Positions 16,570 through 25,827 of a stretch of DNA of 64,000 bases are shown in pieces. The notes beneath the pieces were generated by a model. The model did not search any database. It had not been told where the DNA came from and saw only the letters and a list, made by a program, of their open reading frames with translations. Numbering within the stretch: position 1 is the stretch's first letter; the number at the start of each line of letters is the position of its first letter. The position numbers and the translations under genes were made by a program. Source of the stretch: Chitinophaga horti (GTDB lineage: Bacteria > Bacteroidota > Bacteroidia > Chitinophagales > Chitinophagaceae). The DNA lies in contig NZ_CP107006.1 in NCBI RefSeq assembly GCF_022867795.2, positions 4,464,001-4,528,000 on the forward strand. The letters run 5' to 3'.

Positions 16570-17923
16570 TCATAAAGAAATCAATCATAAAGCGCATTGG
16601 GAAAACCTGGGCGATAAAACCAGCAGATCACTCCTGCGCGTACGCAAAGTGCTGCGCTTCGAGCGCATCATGCTGTTCGTGTTCATCTTTTTTATCATCA
16701 TTCTCTTCCTGCCATGGCGCCAAACCATTCCGGGTAAAGGCACCGTAACGGCACTGCGCCCGCAGGATCGCCCACAAACGGTGCAGAACCAGATCGGCGG
16801 CCGTATTGAACGCTGGTATGTAAGTGAAGGTCAGGAAGTGAAACTGGGAGATACGATCCTGCTGATCTCCGAGATCAGCCAGTCTTATTTTGACCCGGAA
16901 CTGCCTACCAGGTTAAGAGAACAGCTCTCCGCCAAACAAGGCAGCGAAGAAGCGGCGAAGCAGAAAATGCGCGCTACGCAATCGCAGATCGAAGCGTTGA
17001 ACCGCGGCCTCACCTTCCAGCTGGTGGCTGCAGAAAATAAAGTGAAGCAGGCCATCAACTATGTGCAGAGTGATAGTGCCGACCTGGTGGCCGTTCAGCA
17101 GTTTTACCGGGTGAGCCAGGCGCGCCTGGAGCGGTACGAGCAAGGTTTTAAAGACGGCCTCTTTTCGCTTACGGATATTGAAACCCGCCGGTTAAATGTG
17201 CAGAACGACAACGCAAAACTGATCGCGCAGGAAAACAAACTGAATACTTCGCGCCAGGGGCTGCTCAACGCGCAGATCGAACTGGATAATATCCGGGCGA
17301 AGTACCAGGAATCGTTAGCGAAGGCGCAGTCGGATATGGGCACGGCGCTGTCCGGACAGGCCACTGCGCAGGGCGACATTGCCAAACTGCGCAACGAGAT
17401 CGCCAACATCGACTTCCGCCGGGGCATGTACGTAGTACGCGCGCCGCAGGATGGGTATGTGATCAAAACCCTGAAAGCAGGTATCGGCGAGAATATTAAA
17501 GAAGGCGAATCCGTTGCTACGCTGCAACCCAAAGATCCGCAGGTGGCTGCCGAAATTTATGTGAACGCAATGGACGTTCCGCTGATCGCCGACATGAGCG
17601 AGGTGCGTTTACAGTTCGAAGGCTGGCCATCGGTACAGTTCTCCGGCTGGCCATCCGTAGCGGTAGGCACCTTTGCCGGAAAGGTATTTTCGATCGACCG
17701 TATGGCCAGTGCAGACGGCACTTACCGCGTATTGGTGAAACAGGTAACGCCAGTACCCAAAGCAGATGAACCATGGCCTATCCAGCTCCGCCAGGGATCT
17801 GGCGTGTATGGCAGGGTAATTCTCAACTCTGTACCGGTATGGTATGAGATATGGCGACAACTGAACGGCTTCCCGCCAAGCTTGAAAGAAGCACCCAAGG
17901 CGGATGCAGCAACGGGAAAATAA
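16562..17923 (+). CDS. HlyD-family periplasmic adaptor (membrane fusion) protein
   Basis: A 453-residue adaptor that links an inner-membrane exporter to a TolC channel. It has a cytoplasmic N terminus (about 1-38), one membrane helix (about 39-58), a lipoyl half-motif (VQNQIGGRIERWYVSEGQEVK), a long alpha-hairpin region (about 120-275) rich in Gln, Ala and Lys, the second lipoyl half (VVRAPQDGYVIKTLKAGIGE) and a beta-barrel region. A short internal repeat, GWPSVQFSGWPSV, lies near residue 355. It overlaps the ABC membrane gene by 8 nt and is 9 bp from tolC, so the three form one operon. Confidence 0.92.
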   Translation: MANHKEINHKAHWENLGDKTSRSLLRVRKVLRFERIMLFVFIFFIIILFLPWRQTIPGKGTVTALRPQDRPQTVQNQIGGRIERWYVSEGQEVKLGDTILLISEISQSYFDPELPTRLREQLSAKQGSEEAAKQKMRATQSQIEALNRGLTFQLVAAENKVKQAINYVQSDSADLVAVQQFYRVSQARLERYEQGFKDGLFSLTDIETRRLNVQNDNAKLIAQENKLNTSRQGLLNAQIELDNIRAKYQESLAKAQSDMGTALSGQATAQGDIAKLRNEIANIDFRRGMYVVRAPQDGYVIKTLKAGIGENIKEGESVATLQPKDPQVAAEIYVNAMDVPLIADMSEVRLQFEGWPSVQFSGWPSVAVGTFAGKVFSIDRMASADGTYRVLVKQVTPVPKADEPWPIQLRQGSGVYGRVILNSVPVWYEIWRQLNGFPPSLKEAPKADAATGK

Positions 17924-17932
17924 AGGACGACA

Positions 17933-19354
17933 ATGAAACGACTCATATTATTATTGATATGCCTCACCGGCTTGCGTACTACTTATGCACAGCCGGCGGC
18001 AGATACATCCGATTTCTTTTTACTACGTGACTTGCAGGAAATCGTGTTCAGCCACCACCCGGTGGTGAAACAGGCAGCCCTGCTCAGCGAATCGGCCAGA
18101 GCCGATGTGATGCAGGCACTCGGTTACTTTGACCCGGCGGTGAAAGCAGGTTTCGATCAAAAGGTATTCGGCAACACCGATTATTTCAATCGCTGGACGA
18201 GTGAATTGAAAGTGCCGCTATGGCTTGCGGGCGCCGACTTAAAGATCGGGCATGACCGCGGTACGGGCGATTACATCAACCCCGAAAAACAAACCCCCTC
18301 TGTAGGGCTGTCGGGTATTGGACTGAGCATCCCGCTTGGGCAGGGATTACTGATCGACTCACGCCGCAGCACGTTAAGGCAGGCGAAAGTGATGGTGAAT
18401 TATGCGGAGGCCGAACGCGTGAAGCAGATCAACGGCATGTGGTACAACATTGTGAAGGACTACTGGAACTGGTACTTTGCATACCATCAGTTCCAGTTGA
18501 TCAGCGAGGGGGTTGATCTGGCACAAACCCGTTTTAAAGCCATCAGCCAGCAAACGTTGCTGGGCGACAAAGCCGCTATCGATTCCGTAGAAGCAGCCAT
18601 CACCGTGCAGGACAGGATGATCCAGTTCGATAAAATGAAGATGGAATTGCTGAATGCACGATTGGTGCTCTCGAATCATTTGTGGGGCAACAACCAGCAG
18701 CCGCTGGAGCTGCCGGAAAACGCCAAACCGCAACCTACGCCGCAACTGATGGCCAGACCTTCCCAACAGGTGTTGGATACGCTGCTGCAGTTCGCAGGCG
18801 AAAGTCACCCCGACCTGGTAAAGCTGCGCACCAAAGGCGAGCAGCTGGCGATCGAACGCGCGTATCGGGCAGAAATGCTGAAACCGAAACTGAACGTTGG
18901 CGGCTCGTTACTCACCACCCGTCGTGACTTTGGCGGCGTTGTGCCTTCTTATTATGACCTCAGCTGGCAAAACTATAAAGTGGGGGTTGAATTTGCCCTC
19001 CCGATCTTCCTGCGGGCAGAACGGGGTAAACTAAAGGAAGTAAAACTGAAACAGCAGGAAGTACAGTACGACCTGCAACAATCTAACCGCGAAATACGCA
19101 ACTCGGTATTGGCCAGCTACAACCACCTGGACGCCTATACCCGACAGTTGTCGGTACAGGTGAGCAGCATCGAGAACCAGCAAATGCTGCTGAACGGCGA
19201 AACGACCAAGTTCGAGTTGGGAGAAAGTACCCTATTCCTGATCAATAGCCGTGAATCGAAGCTAATCGACATGAAGATCAAGCGGGAAGAGATGATTTCG
19301 GGATACCAGAAGGCGCTGGCGGAGTTGTATTATAGGGCAGGGACAAGGTTGTAG
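17933..19354 (+). CDS. TolC-family outer membrane efflux protein
   Basis: A 473-residue outer-membrane channel protein with a signal peptide (cut near TYAQP). Two OEP-type repeats are seen: the first contains DLQEIVFSHHPVVKQAALL and a long coiled region, the second starts near LQFAGESHPDLVKLR. The C-terminal stretch SRESKLIDMKIKREEMISGYQKALAELYY is the usual last helix. It is the last gene of the membrane-protein/HlyD/TolC operon and completes a trans-envelope conduit. The cargo is unknown. Confidence 0.9.
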   Translation: MKRLILLLICLTGLRTTYAQPAADTSDFFLLRDLQEIVFSHHPVVKQAALLSESARADVMQALGYFDPAVKAGFDQKVFGNTDYFNRWTSELKVPLWLAGADLKIGHDRGTGDYINPEKQTPSVGLSGIGLSIPLGQGLLIDSRRSTLRQAKVMVNYAEAERVKQINGMWYNIVKDYWNWYFAYHQFQLISEGVDLAQTRFKAISQQTLLGDKAAIDSVEAAITVQDRMIQFDKMKMELLNARLVLSNHLWGNNQQPLELPENAKPQPTPQLMARPSQQVLDTLLQFAGESHPDLVKLRTKGEQLAIERAYRAEMLKPKLNVGGSLLTTRRDFGGVVPSYYDLSWQNYKVGVEFALPIFLRAERGKLKEVKLKQQEVQYDLQQSNREIRNSVLASYNHLDAYTRQLSVQVSSIENQQMLLNGETTKFELGESTLFLINSRESKLIDMKIKREEMISGYQKALAELYYRAGTRL

Positions 19355-19423
19355 ATAGCGAATAGAAAAATAACGATAAAGAACCTTATATTGAGTGACC
19401 AATTTCACGTTAAATAATTGTTC

Positions 19424-20959
19424 ATGACCCGCTATCTCTACCTACCTGTATTGGTTATGCTGATGACCCTGTCCCTGTCAGCCCAAACGCCCGTCCGCAA
19501 AGGCCCTGCCCCTGCGGAAGAAATTGCAAAAGCCCGGGAGGCGGTGACTTCGAATATGGATAACCTGAAAGCGCATACCACTTACATATATGCGCTCGGC
19601 CTGGACAATCCCCTGCTGGAACCGCAGTACCAGCAATGGATGAAGGAATATCCTTCCCACCTGAACATCCCTTATGCACTCGGTTTGGCTTTTCATGGCG
19701 CTGCTATGCCCGAATCCAGGTCCTACCTGCTAAAAGCCGCCGAACTTGCGCCGAAAAATACGCGGATACTAAACATGCTTTCTGACGATGCGACCCGGAG
19801 CGGGAACGATTCTTTATCGCAGGAATATATGAAACGGGCCATGCTGGCAGATACTTCCAACGCCACTCATGTCGGCGCATATCTGTTGCAATTCAGGGAG
19901 AGCGGTGAAAAAGACTATCCGCAGAAGGTATTCGATTATATGCAATGCTTTCCCGGTCATAGAATGGGCGCCACCTTATTATACTGGATGGCCCACACCG
20001 CAGATAAAAGCGACCGTATCAAATACCTGGAATTACTTCGTACGACTTTTCCACCTTCGAAATACAGCATGTCAGAATCAGGTACCACGGAGCTGCTGGA
20101 CACCTACCTGCAAACGGATCCGGAAAAGGTATTAAAACTGATAGCGGAACTTAATGAAAATGATACCTGGCAATCGAGGCAACTTGCCGCATCAGCGCTG
20201 GTAAAGGTGAAGACACTGGAACAGCAGCACCGTTACCGGGAAGCCGTGGCGGAACTAGACCAGGTAAAACTTCCGAAATATAGTTTTACGGGAGATTTTT
20301 TGCCGTTGAAACGGGCGGCGTTATTAGATAAGGCGGGTGATGTAAAAGCAGCCTACGACAGCATTGCCGTTAAGTTCGCAAAAATACCGACCGACGAACT
20401 ATACGATGCGTTAGTCCGTTATGGTCATAGACTCGGGAAAAACAAAGCTGCCATCGATAAGGAGATGAATGCTTTAAGGTATGCCTCCGCCAGGGCGGCT
20501 TATCCGTTTGAATTAGGACTTTACAGCAGCAACGCTTCGCTTCGTTTACAAGACCTCAAAGGAAAAGTAGTACTGCTTACGTTCTGGTACCCGGACTGCA
20601 GTCCGTGCCGGGCAGAGTTCCCGCACTTTCAGGCGGTGATGAACAAGTATAATAAAGAGGAGGTAGCCTATATTGGCGTGAATGTATATCCTGCGCAGGA
20701 TAACTATGTGCAGACTTTTATGACCAATAGTAAATATTCCTTTACACCGTTGCGTGGCACGGCCGAATTTGCGAAAGAACACTTCGGCGCGGTGGGTATG
20801 CCCAGCAATTTTGTATTAGACAAGGAAGGCAACATCATATTCTCCAATTTCACGATCGGGCATAACAACCACCGCACGTTGGAATGGATGATATCGTCGT
20901 TGCTGGATAGGGAGTCTGCCGGGTACACAAATCGTTTATCGTATCCATGCTGCATGTAG
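19424..20959 (+). CDS. TlpA-like thioredoxin-fold protein with helical-repeat N-terminal region
   Basis: A 511-residue exported protein. After a signal peptide (cut near LSAQT), residues 30-340 form TPR-like helical repeats (YLLKAAELAPKNTRILNML). A TlpA/AhpC-type thioredoxin domain (about 355-495) has the active-site motif FWYPDCSPCRAEFP, so the redox pair is C-S-P-C rather than the commoner C-x-P-C with Gly, Pro or His. It ends in a cis-Pro segment GMPSNFVLDKEG. A TTG two codons earlier (19418) is less likely. The last 15 or so codons lie on sequence that encodes a LytTR remnant in another frame, so the natural C terminus was probably replaced. Confidence 0.82.
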   Translation: MTRYLYLPVLVMLMTLSLSAQTPVRKGPAPAEEIAKAREAVTSNMDNLKAHTTYIYALGLDNPLLEPQYQQWMKEYPSHLNIPYALGLAFHGAAMPESRSYLLKAAELAPKNTRILNMLSDDATRSGNDSLSQEYMKRAMLADTSNATHVGAYLLQFRESGEKDYPQKVFDYMQCFPGHRMGATLLYWMAHTADKSDRIKYLELLRTTFPPSKYSMSESGTTELLDTYLQTDPEKVLKLIAELNENDTWQSRQLAASALVKVKTLEQQHRYREAVAELDQVKLPKYSFTGDFLPLKRAALLDKAGDVKAAYDSIAVKFAKIPTDELYDALVRYGHRLGKNKAAIDKEMNALRYASARAAYPFELGLYSSNASLRLQDLKGKVVLLTFWYPDCSPCRAEFPHFQAVMNKYNKEEVAYIGVNVYPAQDNYVQTFMTNSKYSFTPLRGTAEFAKEHFGAVGMPSNFVLDKEGNIIFSNFTIGHNNHRTLEWMISSLLDRESAGYTNRLSYPCCM

Positions 20960-21057
20960 AAAGCGCGCGGCCCCACGAGGTAAAGATCGGGTCCGTACAA
21001 ATACCTATGGGCCGCACTTACCGCGATGCCTTTATGAAACGGCTGAAAAACAGCTGA
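20911..21057 (+). pseudogene. 3' remnant of a LytTR response-regulator gene
   Basis: Translating from 20911 in the frame ending at TGA 21055-21057 gives 48 residues that match the end of a LytTR DNA-binding domain: RVHKSFIVSM, then HEVKIGSVQIPMGRTYRDAF and a final MKRLKNS. A stop at 20908-20910 precedes it, and its first 16 codons overlap the 3' end of the TlpA-like gene in another frame. The receiver domain and most of the LytTR domain are missing. A deletion that joined two genes is the simplest explanation. Confidence 0.7.
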
Positions 21058-21248
21058 AACGACTCAACCCCGAAATTTACCAGTTCAATCAATATTTACC
21101 ACAGTTCGGCCTGGCAACCACACATTTGATGCAAATAGCAAGCACCTTTGCATGCAACGGAAACAATTGACCCCATAACGATGGTGCAAGACGCGCTATC
21201 TGACGAGCCAACTACAACGACAGTTATACCCCCTTTTAAAACACACAC

Positions 21249-21971
21249 ATGATGAAAATGCGATTAATGCTCCTGTGCCTTTGTGCGATGACAGCCTTTG
21301 GAACTTCCTGCAGAAAAGAAATCAACGGCGATGGCCCAACTAAAACAGAAACGCGCACGGCGACTGATTTTACCGCTTTAACGGTAAGCGTGCCGGCCGA
21401 AGTGGTAGTTACCCAGGACCCCACTTACAAGCTTACCATTGAAGCGCAAAACAACATTCTTGACGTGATCACTTCTTCCGTTCAGGCGAAGGAACTGCGC
21501 ATCAAATTCAAAGACAACAAGAACATCGGCGACCACGAAAAGATCGTGATCAAGGTGAGCGCGCCTATGTTTAACAAGTTAACGATCAACGGTGCCGGCG
21601 AAATCACTTCCAGCAACGCGTTGACGGGTACAGACCTGTCGCTGAAAACAACCGGTGCTTCGAAGATCCGTTTGCTGAGTGCCACCATGACGGCCAGCCT
21701 GGATGCTTATATCTCCGGCTCGGGCGACATTGAGGTGTTGGCGGGACAGGCGGCTTCCGGCAGGCTTACGACCTCCGGCAGTGGCAATATCAACATGATC
21801 GATGTAACGGTTAAAAAAGTAACGGCCAGCATCACCGGCGCCGGTAATATCCGCAGCGATGCAACCGACGAACTGAAGGTGAAAATTGCAGGCAGCGGCT
21901 CAGTATTTTACAAAGGCACTCCAGCGATCGACTCTGAAGTATCCGGCTCGGGCTCGGTGAAAAAGATCTAA
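21249..21971 (+). CDS. DUF2807 (head GIN domain) lipoprotein
   Basis: A 240-residue exported protein. The signal peptide ends in a lipobox-like GTSC (Cys near 20). The mature region is a beta-helix of short degenerate repeats characteristic of DUF2807, with recurring Gly-Ser-Gly turns: INGAGEI, ISGSGDI, TSGSGNI, ITGAGNI, IAGSGSV and VSGSGSV. Such proteins are common putative cell-surface or adhesin-like proteins of Bacteroidota; the molecular role is unknown. A second ATG three bases on is equally good. It ends at a bidirectional terminator facing the next gene. About 190 bp without a gene lie upstream, after the LytTR remnant. Confidence 0.88.
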   Translation: MMKMRLMLLCLCAMTAFGTSCRKEINGDGPTKTETRTATDFTALTVSVPAEVVVTQDPTYKLTIEAQNNILDVITSSVQAKELRIKFKDNKNIGDHEKIVIKVSAPMFNKLTINGAGEITSSNALTGTDLSLKTTGASKIRLLSATMTASLDAYISGSGDIEVLAGQAASGRLTTSGSGNINMIDVTVKKVTASITGAGNIRSDATDELKVKIAGSGSVFYKGTPAIDSEVSGSGSVKKI

Positions 21972-22010
21972 ACTTGTTTATGACTGATAATTGATAAACC
22001 ACAAAAAAAA

Positions 22011-22036
22011 GCCGGTCTGTAATGGACCGGCCTTTT
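22011..22036. terminator. Bidirectional terminator
   Basis: Stem GCCGGTC (22011-22017) with GACCGGC (22025-22031), followed by CTTTT on the plus strand and preceded by eight A (so followed by T on the minus strand). It sits between two convergent stops, the DUF2807 gene and the next minus-strand gene. Confidence 0.85.
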
Positions 22037-22041
22037 GATAT

Positions 22042-23742
22042 TTAGAAGTTCATCCACACGATGTACGCTTTCTTATCCCTCCCCCGCTTTTCGATCATCA
22101 TGGTCGCAAGTGTCTTCTCATCCTCCGACCAGGTATTCATTTCCAGCTGGCAAAAGCGGCTTTCACTCTTGTTTTTAGGTTCTCCGAATAAATAAGACTT
22201 CACCATAGACTTGCCATCGAAGTAAGCGTATATAGTATTCGCATCGCTGATATACCGCACCGTCTTCTTACTTTTCGACGTTTCTGATGCTGCATCCGTA
22301 TTCTTCGGATAGTCGTTGTAAATCACATAATCGCGGCCATTCGCCAGCAGGTAATCGTACGAGTAAAAACCAGATATATTCTTAAACCCTGCCTTTGCCC
22401 TGAAGTTCCAGTTGGACAGGCGGCGCGTGTTCACTTCAAACATATCCAGGGTTGTTTCTACGGTTTGATTCTTAGCGATCGCGTAACCGCGCAACTCCTT
22501 TCCATCGAGATTGGCATTCATCACGCCTATCGCGCCCAGGTCCGTAAAGTAACGTGAGCGCGTGGACGTACTCGTGCGGCCGTTGGTCGTGGTGGTAGAT
22601 ACCGATGTCGTTGTGTAATTATCCAGCTCTTCGAACATATACGTGATCGTACTATCGCGGTTCAGCCTGAAGTCCTGGATAACGCCGAAGTACTGGCGCT
22701 TCAGCTTGAGACGATCGGCGGCATACTTGGTGAGCTGCGGGTGTTCGAGGAAGTAATGTTTTTTCACATCCAGGCTGGCCGGGTCGATGATGTGCATCTC
22801 CAGCGCATAACCGGTTGTTTTCTTACCCTTATCCATCAAAGGTTTGCGGCCTACACTTTCGGCGTCTACGGCAGTCAGGAAGTACAGCAAACCATCTTCC
22901 TGCCGCTGGCGGATGGCAGTGCGCACTCTTTTGTAATCATCTGTATAGTCGAGCACCTTAGTCTCAAATTCTTTTTCGCCTTTAGACAGGCTGCCGAGCA
23001 GGATGCGGGAATCCTCACCGCCACTGGCTTTGGTATTATAAGCATAACCGCCGAGAAACACGAACTGGTCTTTATCCACGTGCATATCCAGCAGCTGCAG
23101 GTATTTGTATTTCCCTTTGGGAGATCCGTAGTATGCACGGTTAATCATTTTGTGTTCCGGGCTAAAATGCCTCACTTCGATGCGCGCGTTGCGGTCGGAC
23201 GATAAGGAGTTGAAAAGTCCTATAGCATAATACCCCGACCTGGGATCTTTACTGATGGTAAAATCGGGAATACTTAACCCGCCGAAGGCCATGCCGTAAC
23301 CCATGCCTAAGCCGATACGTGGCAGGTCAGCGACAGCCAGCTCCTTCGTTTTACGGCCGGTTTTAGCATCGAAATGTAAACGATAAAGCACGGGCTTCCG
23401 GCTTTTCACGTACATCATAAATACCACCGCTTCGCCGTTGATCTCATAGAAACCTTTCATCTGCGCCCTGCGCATTTTCTTTTGTTTCCAGGAGGATACG
23501 CGGTTGTTCATCTTCGTTTTCACGCGGTGTTTTTCGTCGTACACGGTTACGTCTATCCCTTTCTTTTCAGTAAAGTGAAAGAAAAGCGTATTGCCGTTAC
23601 TCATCATTAATAACCTGCCGGAGCCGGATTCAGGTTCGTCGAATGCTGCGCTTCGGATATACGCAGGCGGGTTGTCTTGTGCATGGGCGGTGCATAGTAC
23701 CAACAGGCAGCATAAACCGGCTAACAAATGTTTTAATTGCAT
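22042..23742 (-). CDS. Large exported protein, unknown function
   Basis: A 566-residue protein with a signal peptide (MQLKHLLAGLCCLLVLCTAHAQ pattern, split here at LCTAHAQ). The ATG at 23740-23742 was chosen because the frame upstream has no signal peptide. The mature part is beta-rich, without recognisable catalytic motifs, and reads like a propeller or repeat protein: segments such as SGYYAIGLFNS, DQFVFLGGYAY and DGLLYFLTAVDAES recur at intervals. A Thr/Ser-rich stretch is at about 385-400. I do not recognise the family. It is divergent from an alpha/beta hydrolase and ends at a shared terminator. Confidence 0.7.
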   Translation of the reverse strand: MQLKHLLAGLCCLLVLCTAHAQDNPPAYIRSAAFDEPESGSGRLLMMSNGNTLFFHFTEKKGIDVTVYDEKHRVKTKMNNRVSSWKQKKMRRAQMKGFYEINGEAVVFMMYVKSRKPVLYRLHFDAKTGRKTKELAVADLPRIGLGMGYGMAFGGLSIPDFTISKDPRSGYYAIGLFNSLSSDRNARIEVRHFSPEHKMINRAYYGSPKGKYKYLQLLDMHVDKDQFVFLGGYAYNTKASGGEDSRILLGSLSKGEKEFETKVLDYTDDYKRVRTAIRQRQEDGLLYFLTAVDAESVGRKPLMDKGKKTTGYALEMHIIDPASLDVKKHYFLEHPQLTKYAADRLKLKRQYFGVIQDFRLNRDSTITYMFEELDNYTTTSVSTTTTNGRTSTSTRSRYFTDLGAIGVMNANLDGKELRGYAIAKNQTVETTLDMFEVNTRRLSNWNFRAKAGFKNISGFYSYDYLLANGRDYVIYNDYPKNTDAASETSKSKKTVRYISDANTIYAYFDGKSMVKSYLFGEPKNKSESRFCQLEMNTWSEDEKTLATMMIEKRGRDKKAYIVWMNF

Positions 23743-23875
23743 AGGGATCGTTTGAAAGTGCTGCAAATATCCTAAAAAAAGGCACACTGATATCTACAAA
23801 TACTGCCACTGATTCTCCATTGCCCGGCGGCCGCTTTTATACAACATTTGCATGAACCGCTAAAACCACACAATC

Positions 23876-24712
23876 ATGTATAGCATTAACGCGGCCACCA
23901 AGGTGGCAAACATCAACGGTAAAGGCCTCACCTACCGCATCATCGGCGAAGGCGACCCTATCATTCTCTGCCAGCGCTTCCGCGGCAACCTCGACGATTG
24001 GGATCCCTTATTCCTCGATCTCCTCGCAGAAAATTACCAGGTGATCATCTTCAACTATAGCGGCATGGCATCGTCTACCGGCCCGCTTAATACAGACATG
24101 AAAACCTTTTCGCAGGACGTTATCGACCTGGCCGATTATCTCGCCATCGATCGCTTTGTTCTCGGGGGCTGGTCTTTCGGCGGATTTATCGCACAAGTGG
24201 TGGCTGTGAATTACCCGGCACGTGTGAAGCAACTGATCCTGATAGGCACCAAACCTCCCGGCCAGGTGAATCACGCCATGGAAGAAATCTTTCTTAAGAC
24301 TGCTTACATCGAAAACTACACAGTGGAAGATGAAATGATCCTCTTCTTCGAACCCATCTCCGAAAGCAGCCGCCAGGCCGCAAAAGAGAGCCACGATCGC
24401 ATTGCCGCCAGGACAGAAAAAGATGTAAGAGTAAAGCCGGAACACTGGCAATACTATGGCAGCGGGTCGGAAGACTTTACGAAAGACGCGATCAACGCCA
24501 GGCAGAAACTTATGGAAACAACCATCCCGATCCTTGTACTGTCCGGCGACCACGAAGTATGTTTCCCACCAGAAAACTGGTTCGACCTTAACCGGAAGAT
24601 GCCGACCCTGCAAACAGTGGTTTTCCCCCGCGCAGGCCACGGCCCGCAACACCAGCACCCCGAAATGGCCACCAGCTACATCCACACATTCCTCGCCAAC
24701 ACCATTCAATAA
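23876..24712 (+). CDS. Alpha/beta-fold hydrolase
   Basis: A 278-residue cytoplasmic alpha/beta hydrolase with no signal peptide. Core motifs: strand and oxyanion region GDPIILCQRFRGNLDDWDP, nucleophile elbow GGWSFGGF (Ser near 102), catalytic acid in LVLSGDHEVCF and catalytic His in RAGHGPQHQHP. The oxyanion region has QRFRGN rather than the usual HG, which may shift substrate preference. It resembles enzymes annotated as hydrolases or haloperoxidase-like proteins, and the reaction is undefined. A possible promoter is AACATTTG at 23848-23855 with TTG 20 bp upstream. A secreted protein gene follows by 17 bp. Confidence 0.85.
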   Translation: MYSINAATKVANINGKGLTYRIIGEGDPIILCQRFRGNLDDWDPLFLDLLAENYQVIIFNYSGMASSTGPLNTDMKTFSQDVIDLADYLAIDRFVLGGWSFGGFIAQVVAVNYPARVKQLILIGTKPPGQVNHAMEEIFLKTAYIENYTVEDEMILFFEPISESSRQAAKESHDRIAARTEKDVRVKPEHWQYYGSGSEDFTKDAINARQKLMETTIPILVLSGDHEVCFPPENWFDLNRKMPTLQTVVFPRAGHGPQHQHPEMATSYIHTFLANTIQ

Positions 24713-24729
24713 CATAAAATAAGATTACC

Positions 24730-25503
24730 ATGAAAAGGGTATTGACTCTCCTTTGCTGGGCGCTGTTGCCCGGCATGACCGCTATTGCCGCAAACGACTG
24801 CGACTCTTGTCAGAAGTTTAAGAACAGCGACATCAATGAAACAGATTACAAAATTACTGGCGCCAGTGTGTACCACAACAAAAAGTGGGGACAGCTGGAA
24901 TTTGAGATCATCGTGCAGGGACAGGCAGGCCGCAGTGTATCCAAACCCGCCGGCAAAATGAATGGCGCGCCGGTAGATGGCTATGTATTTCCCACTACTC
25001 TGTCCTCAGAAGATATTGGCTTTAGCAAAACCGAAGGGATCGTTGCACTGGCACTTACTGCGCACGCCGATTTTGACGACACGCCACTCTGGGATGAAGA
25101 TGGCGACGGCGACTACGCGAATGATAAGATCATCTGGCACCCGCATTGGGTGGTGTTGGTAGAAGATAAACGTGTACCCGGCGGCCTGTCCGTAAAGGAA
25201 TTTCCCGCAGGCGAAAAATCGTTAACGCTGCCTAAAACCAACCCGGGTATGCCGATGTACATGGACTCTCCCGGCTTCCACATCGTAACAGAAGGTAAGG
25301 CCATTCGGGTAGTTGTGCCGGACTACCGCGTAAGGTTTAAAACCGACTTTAAATACGATGCCGTAGGTGCCTACATGCAACTGGCCACCGGGGAAGGCGG
25401 CGAACATATGACGGGCGGCAAAATGCCGATGCTCGGCGTGTACAAGGTGTACAGCGTGTTGTCTAAAAACCTTTCCCTGCCCTACCAGGTGAAACAACGG
25501 TAA
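24730..25503 (+). CDS. Secreted protein with acidic DEDGDGD loop, unknown
   Basis: A 257-residue protein with a signal peptide (cut near AIAAN). The mature protein starts with a CDSC pair, then a beta-rich domain. Near residue 120 lies WDEDGDGDYANDK, an Asp-rich loop of the kind that binds calcium in EF-hand-like sites, though no EF-hand is formed. The end is Gly- and Met-rich (GGEHMTGGKMPM). I do not recognise the family. It is 17 bp downstream of the hydrolase and probably co-transcribed with it. Confidence 0.65.
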   Translation: MKRVLTLLCWALLPGMTAIAANDCDSCQKFKNSDINETDYKITGASVYHNKKWGQLEFEIIVQGQAGRSVSKPAGKMNGAPVDGYVFPTTLSSEDIGFSKTEGIVALALTAHADFDDTPLWDEDGDGDYANDKIIWHPHWVVLVEDKRVPGGLSVKEFPAGEKSLTLPKTNPGMPMYMDSPGFHIVTEGKAIRVVVPDYRVRFKTDFKYDAVGAYMQLATGEGGEHMTGGKMPMLGVYKVYSVLSKNLSLPYQVKQR

Positions 25504-25563
25504 TCCTTAACTTAGCCGGAAGCGTGTACCACGTATGCGCTTCCGCTATCAAACTTAAACGCA

Positions 25564-25827
25564 ATGAAAGTAGCAGTTTACGATACGTATGTTCCGAAAA
25601 AAGATGGCACCGTCATGCACTTCGACATACTCGTGCCCGACACGATGAAGAACGAAGACCAGGTGTATGCCTATGGCCGCAGTTACCTGCAACAAAAAGA
25701 GCAGGAAGGCCAGCCCATGTCCACCAAAGAATGCCGCTTCTGCCATATAGAAGAAGCGACTGCGGAAGTAGTATCCGACATCGAAAGGCAGGGCTATTCC
25801 ATCATCGAAATGCAGGGATGCAACTGA
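25564..25827 (+). CDS. DUF2024-family protein
   Basis: An 87-residue protein matching DUF2024 from end to end: MKVAVYDTYVPKKDG, MHFDILVPD, a central helix and the CRFCHIEEA segment. The paired Cys (C-x2-C with His) could bind metal. The function is unknown. Its TGA overlaps the ATG of the YggS homologue by one base, so translation is likely coupled. Confidence 0.85.
   Translation: MKVAVYDTYVPKKDGTVMHFDILVPDTMKNEDQVYAYGRSYLQQKEQEGQPMSTKECRFCHIEEATAEVVSDIERQGYSIIEMQGCN

Noticed and set aside
25524..25826. A 100-residue N-terminal extension of the YggS homologue
   Set aside because: It overlaps DUF2024 in another frame, and the family starts at the ATG that overlaps the DUF2024 stop.
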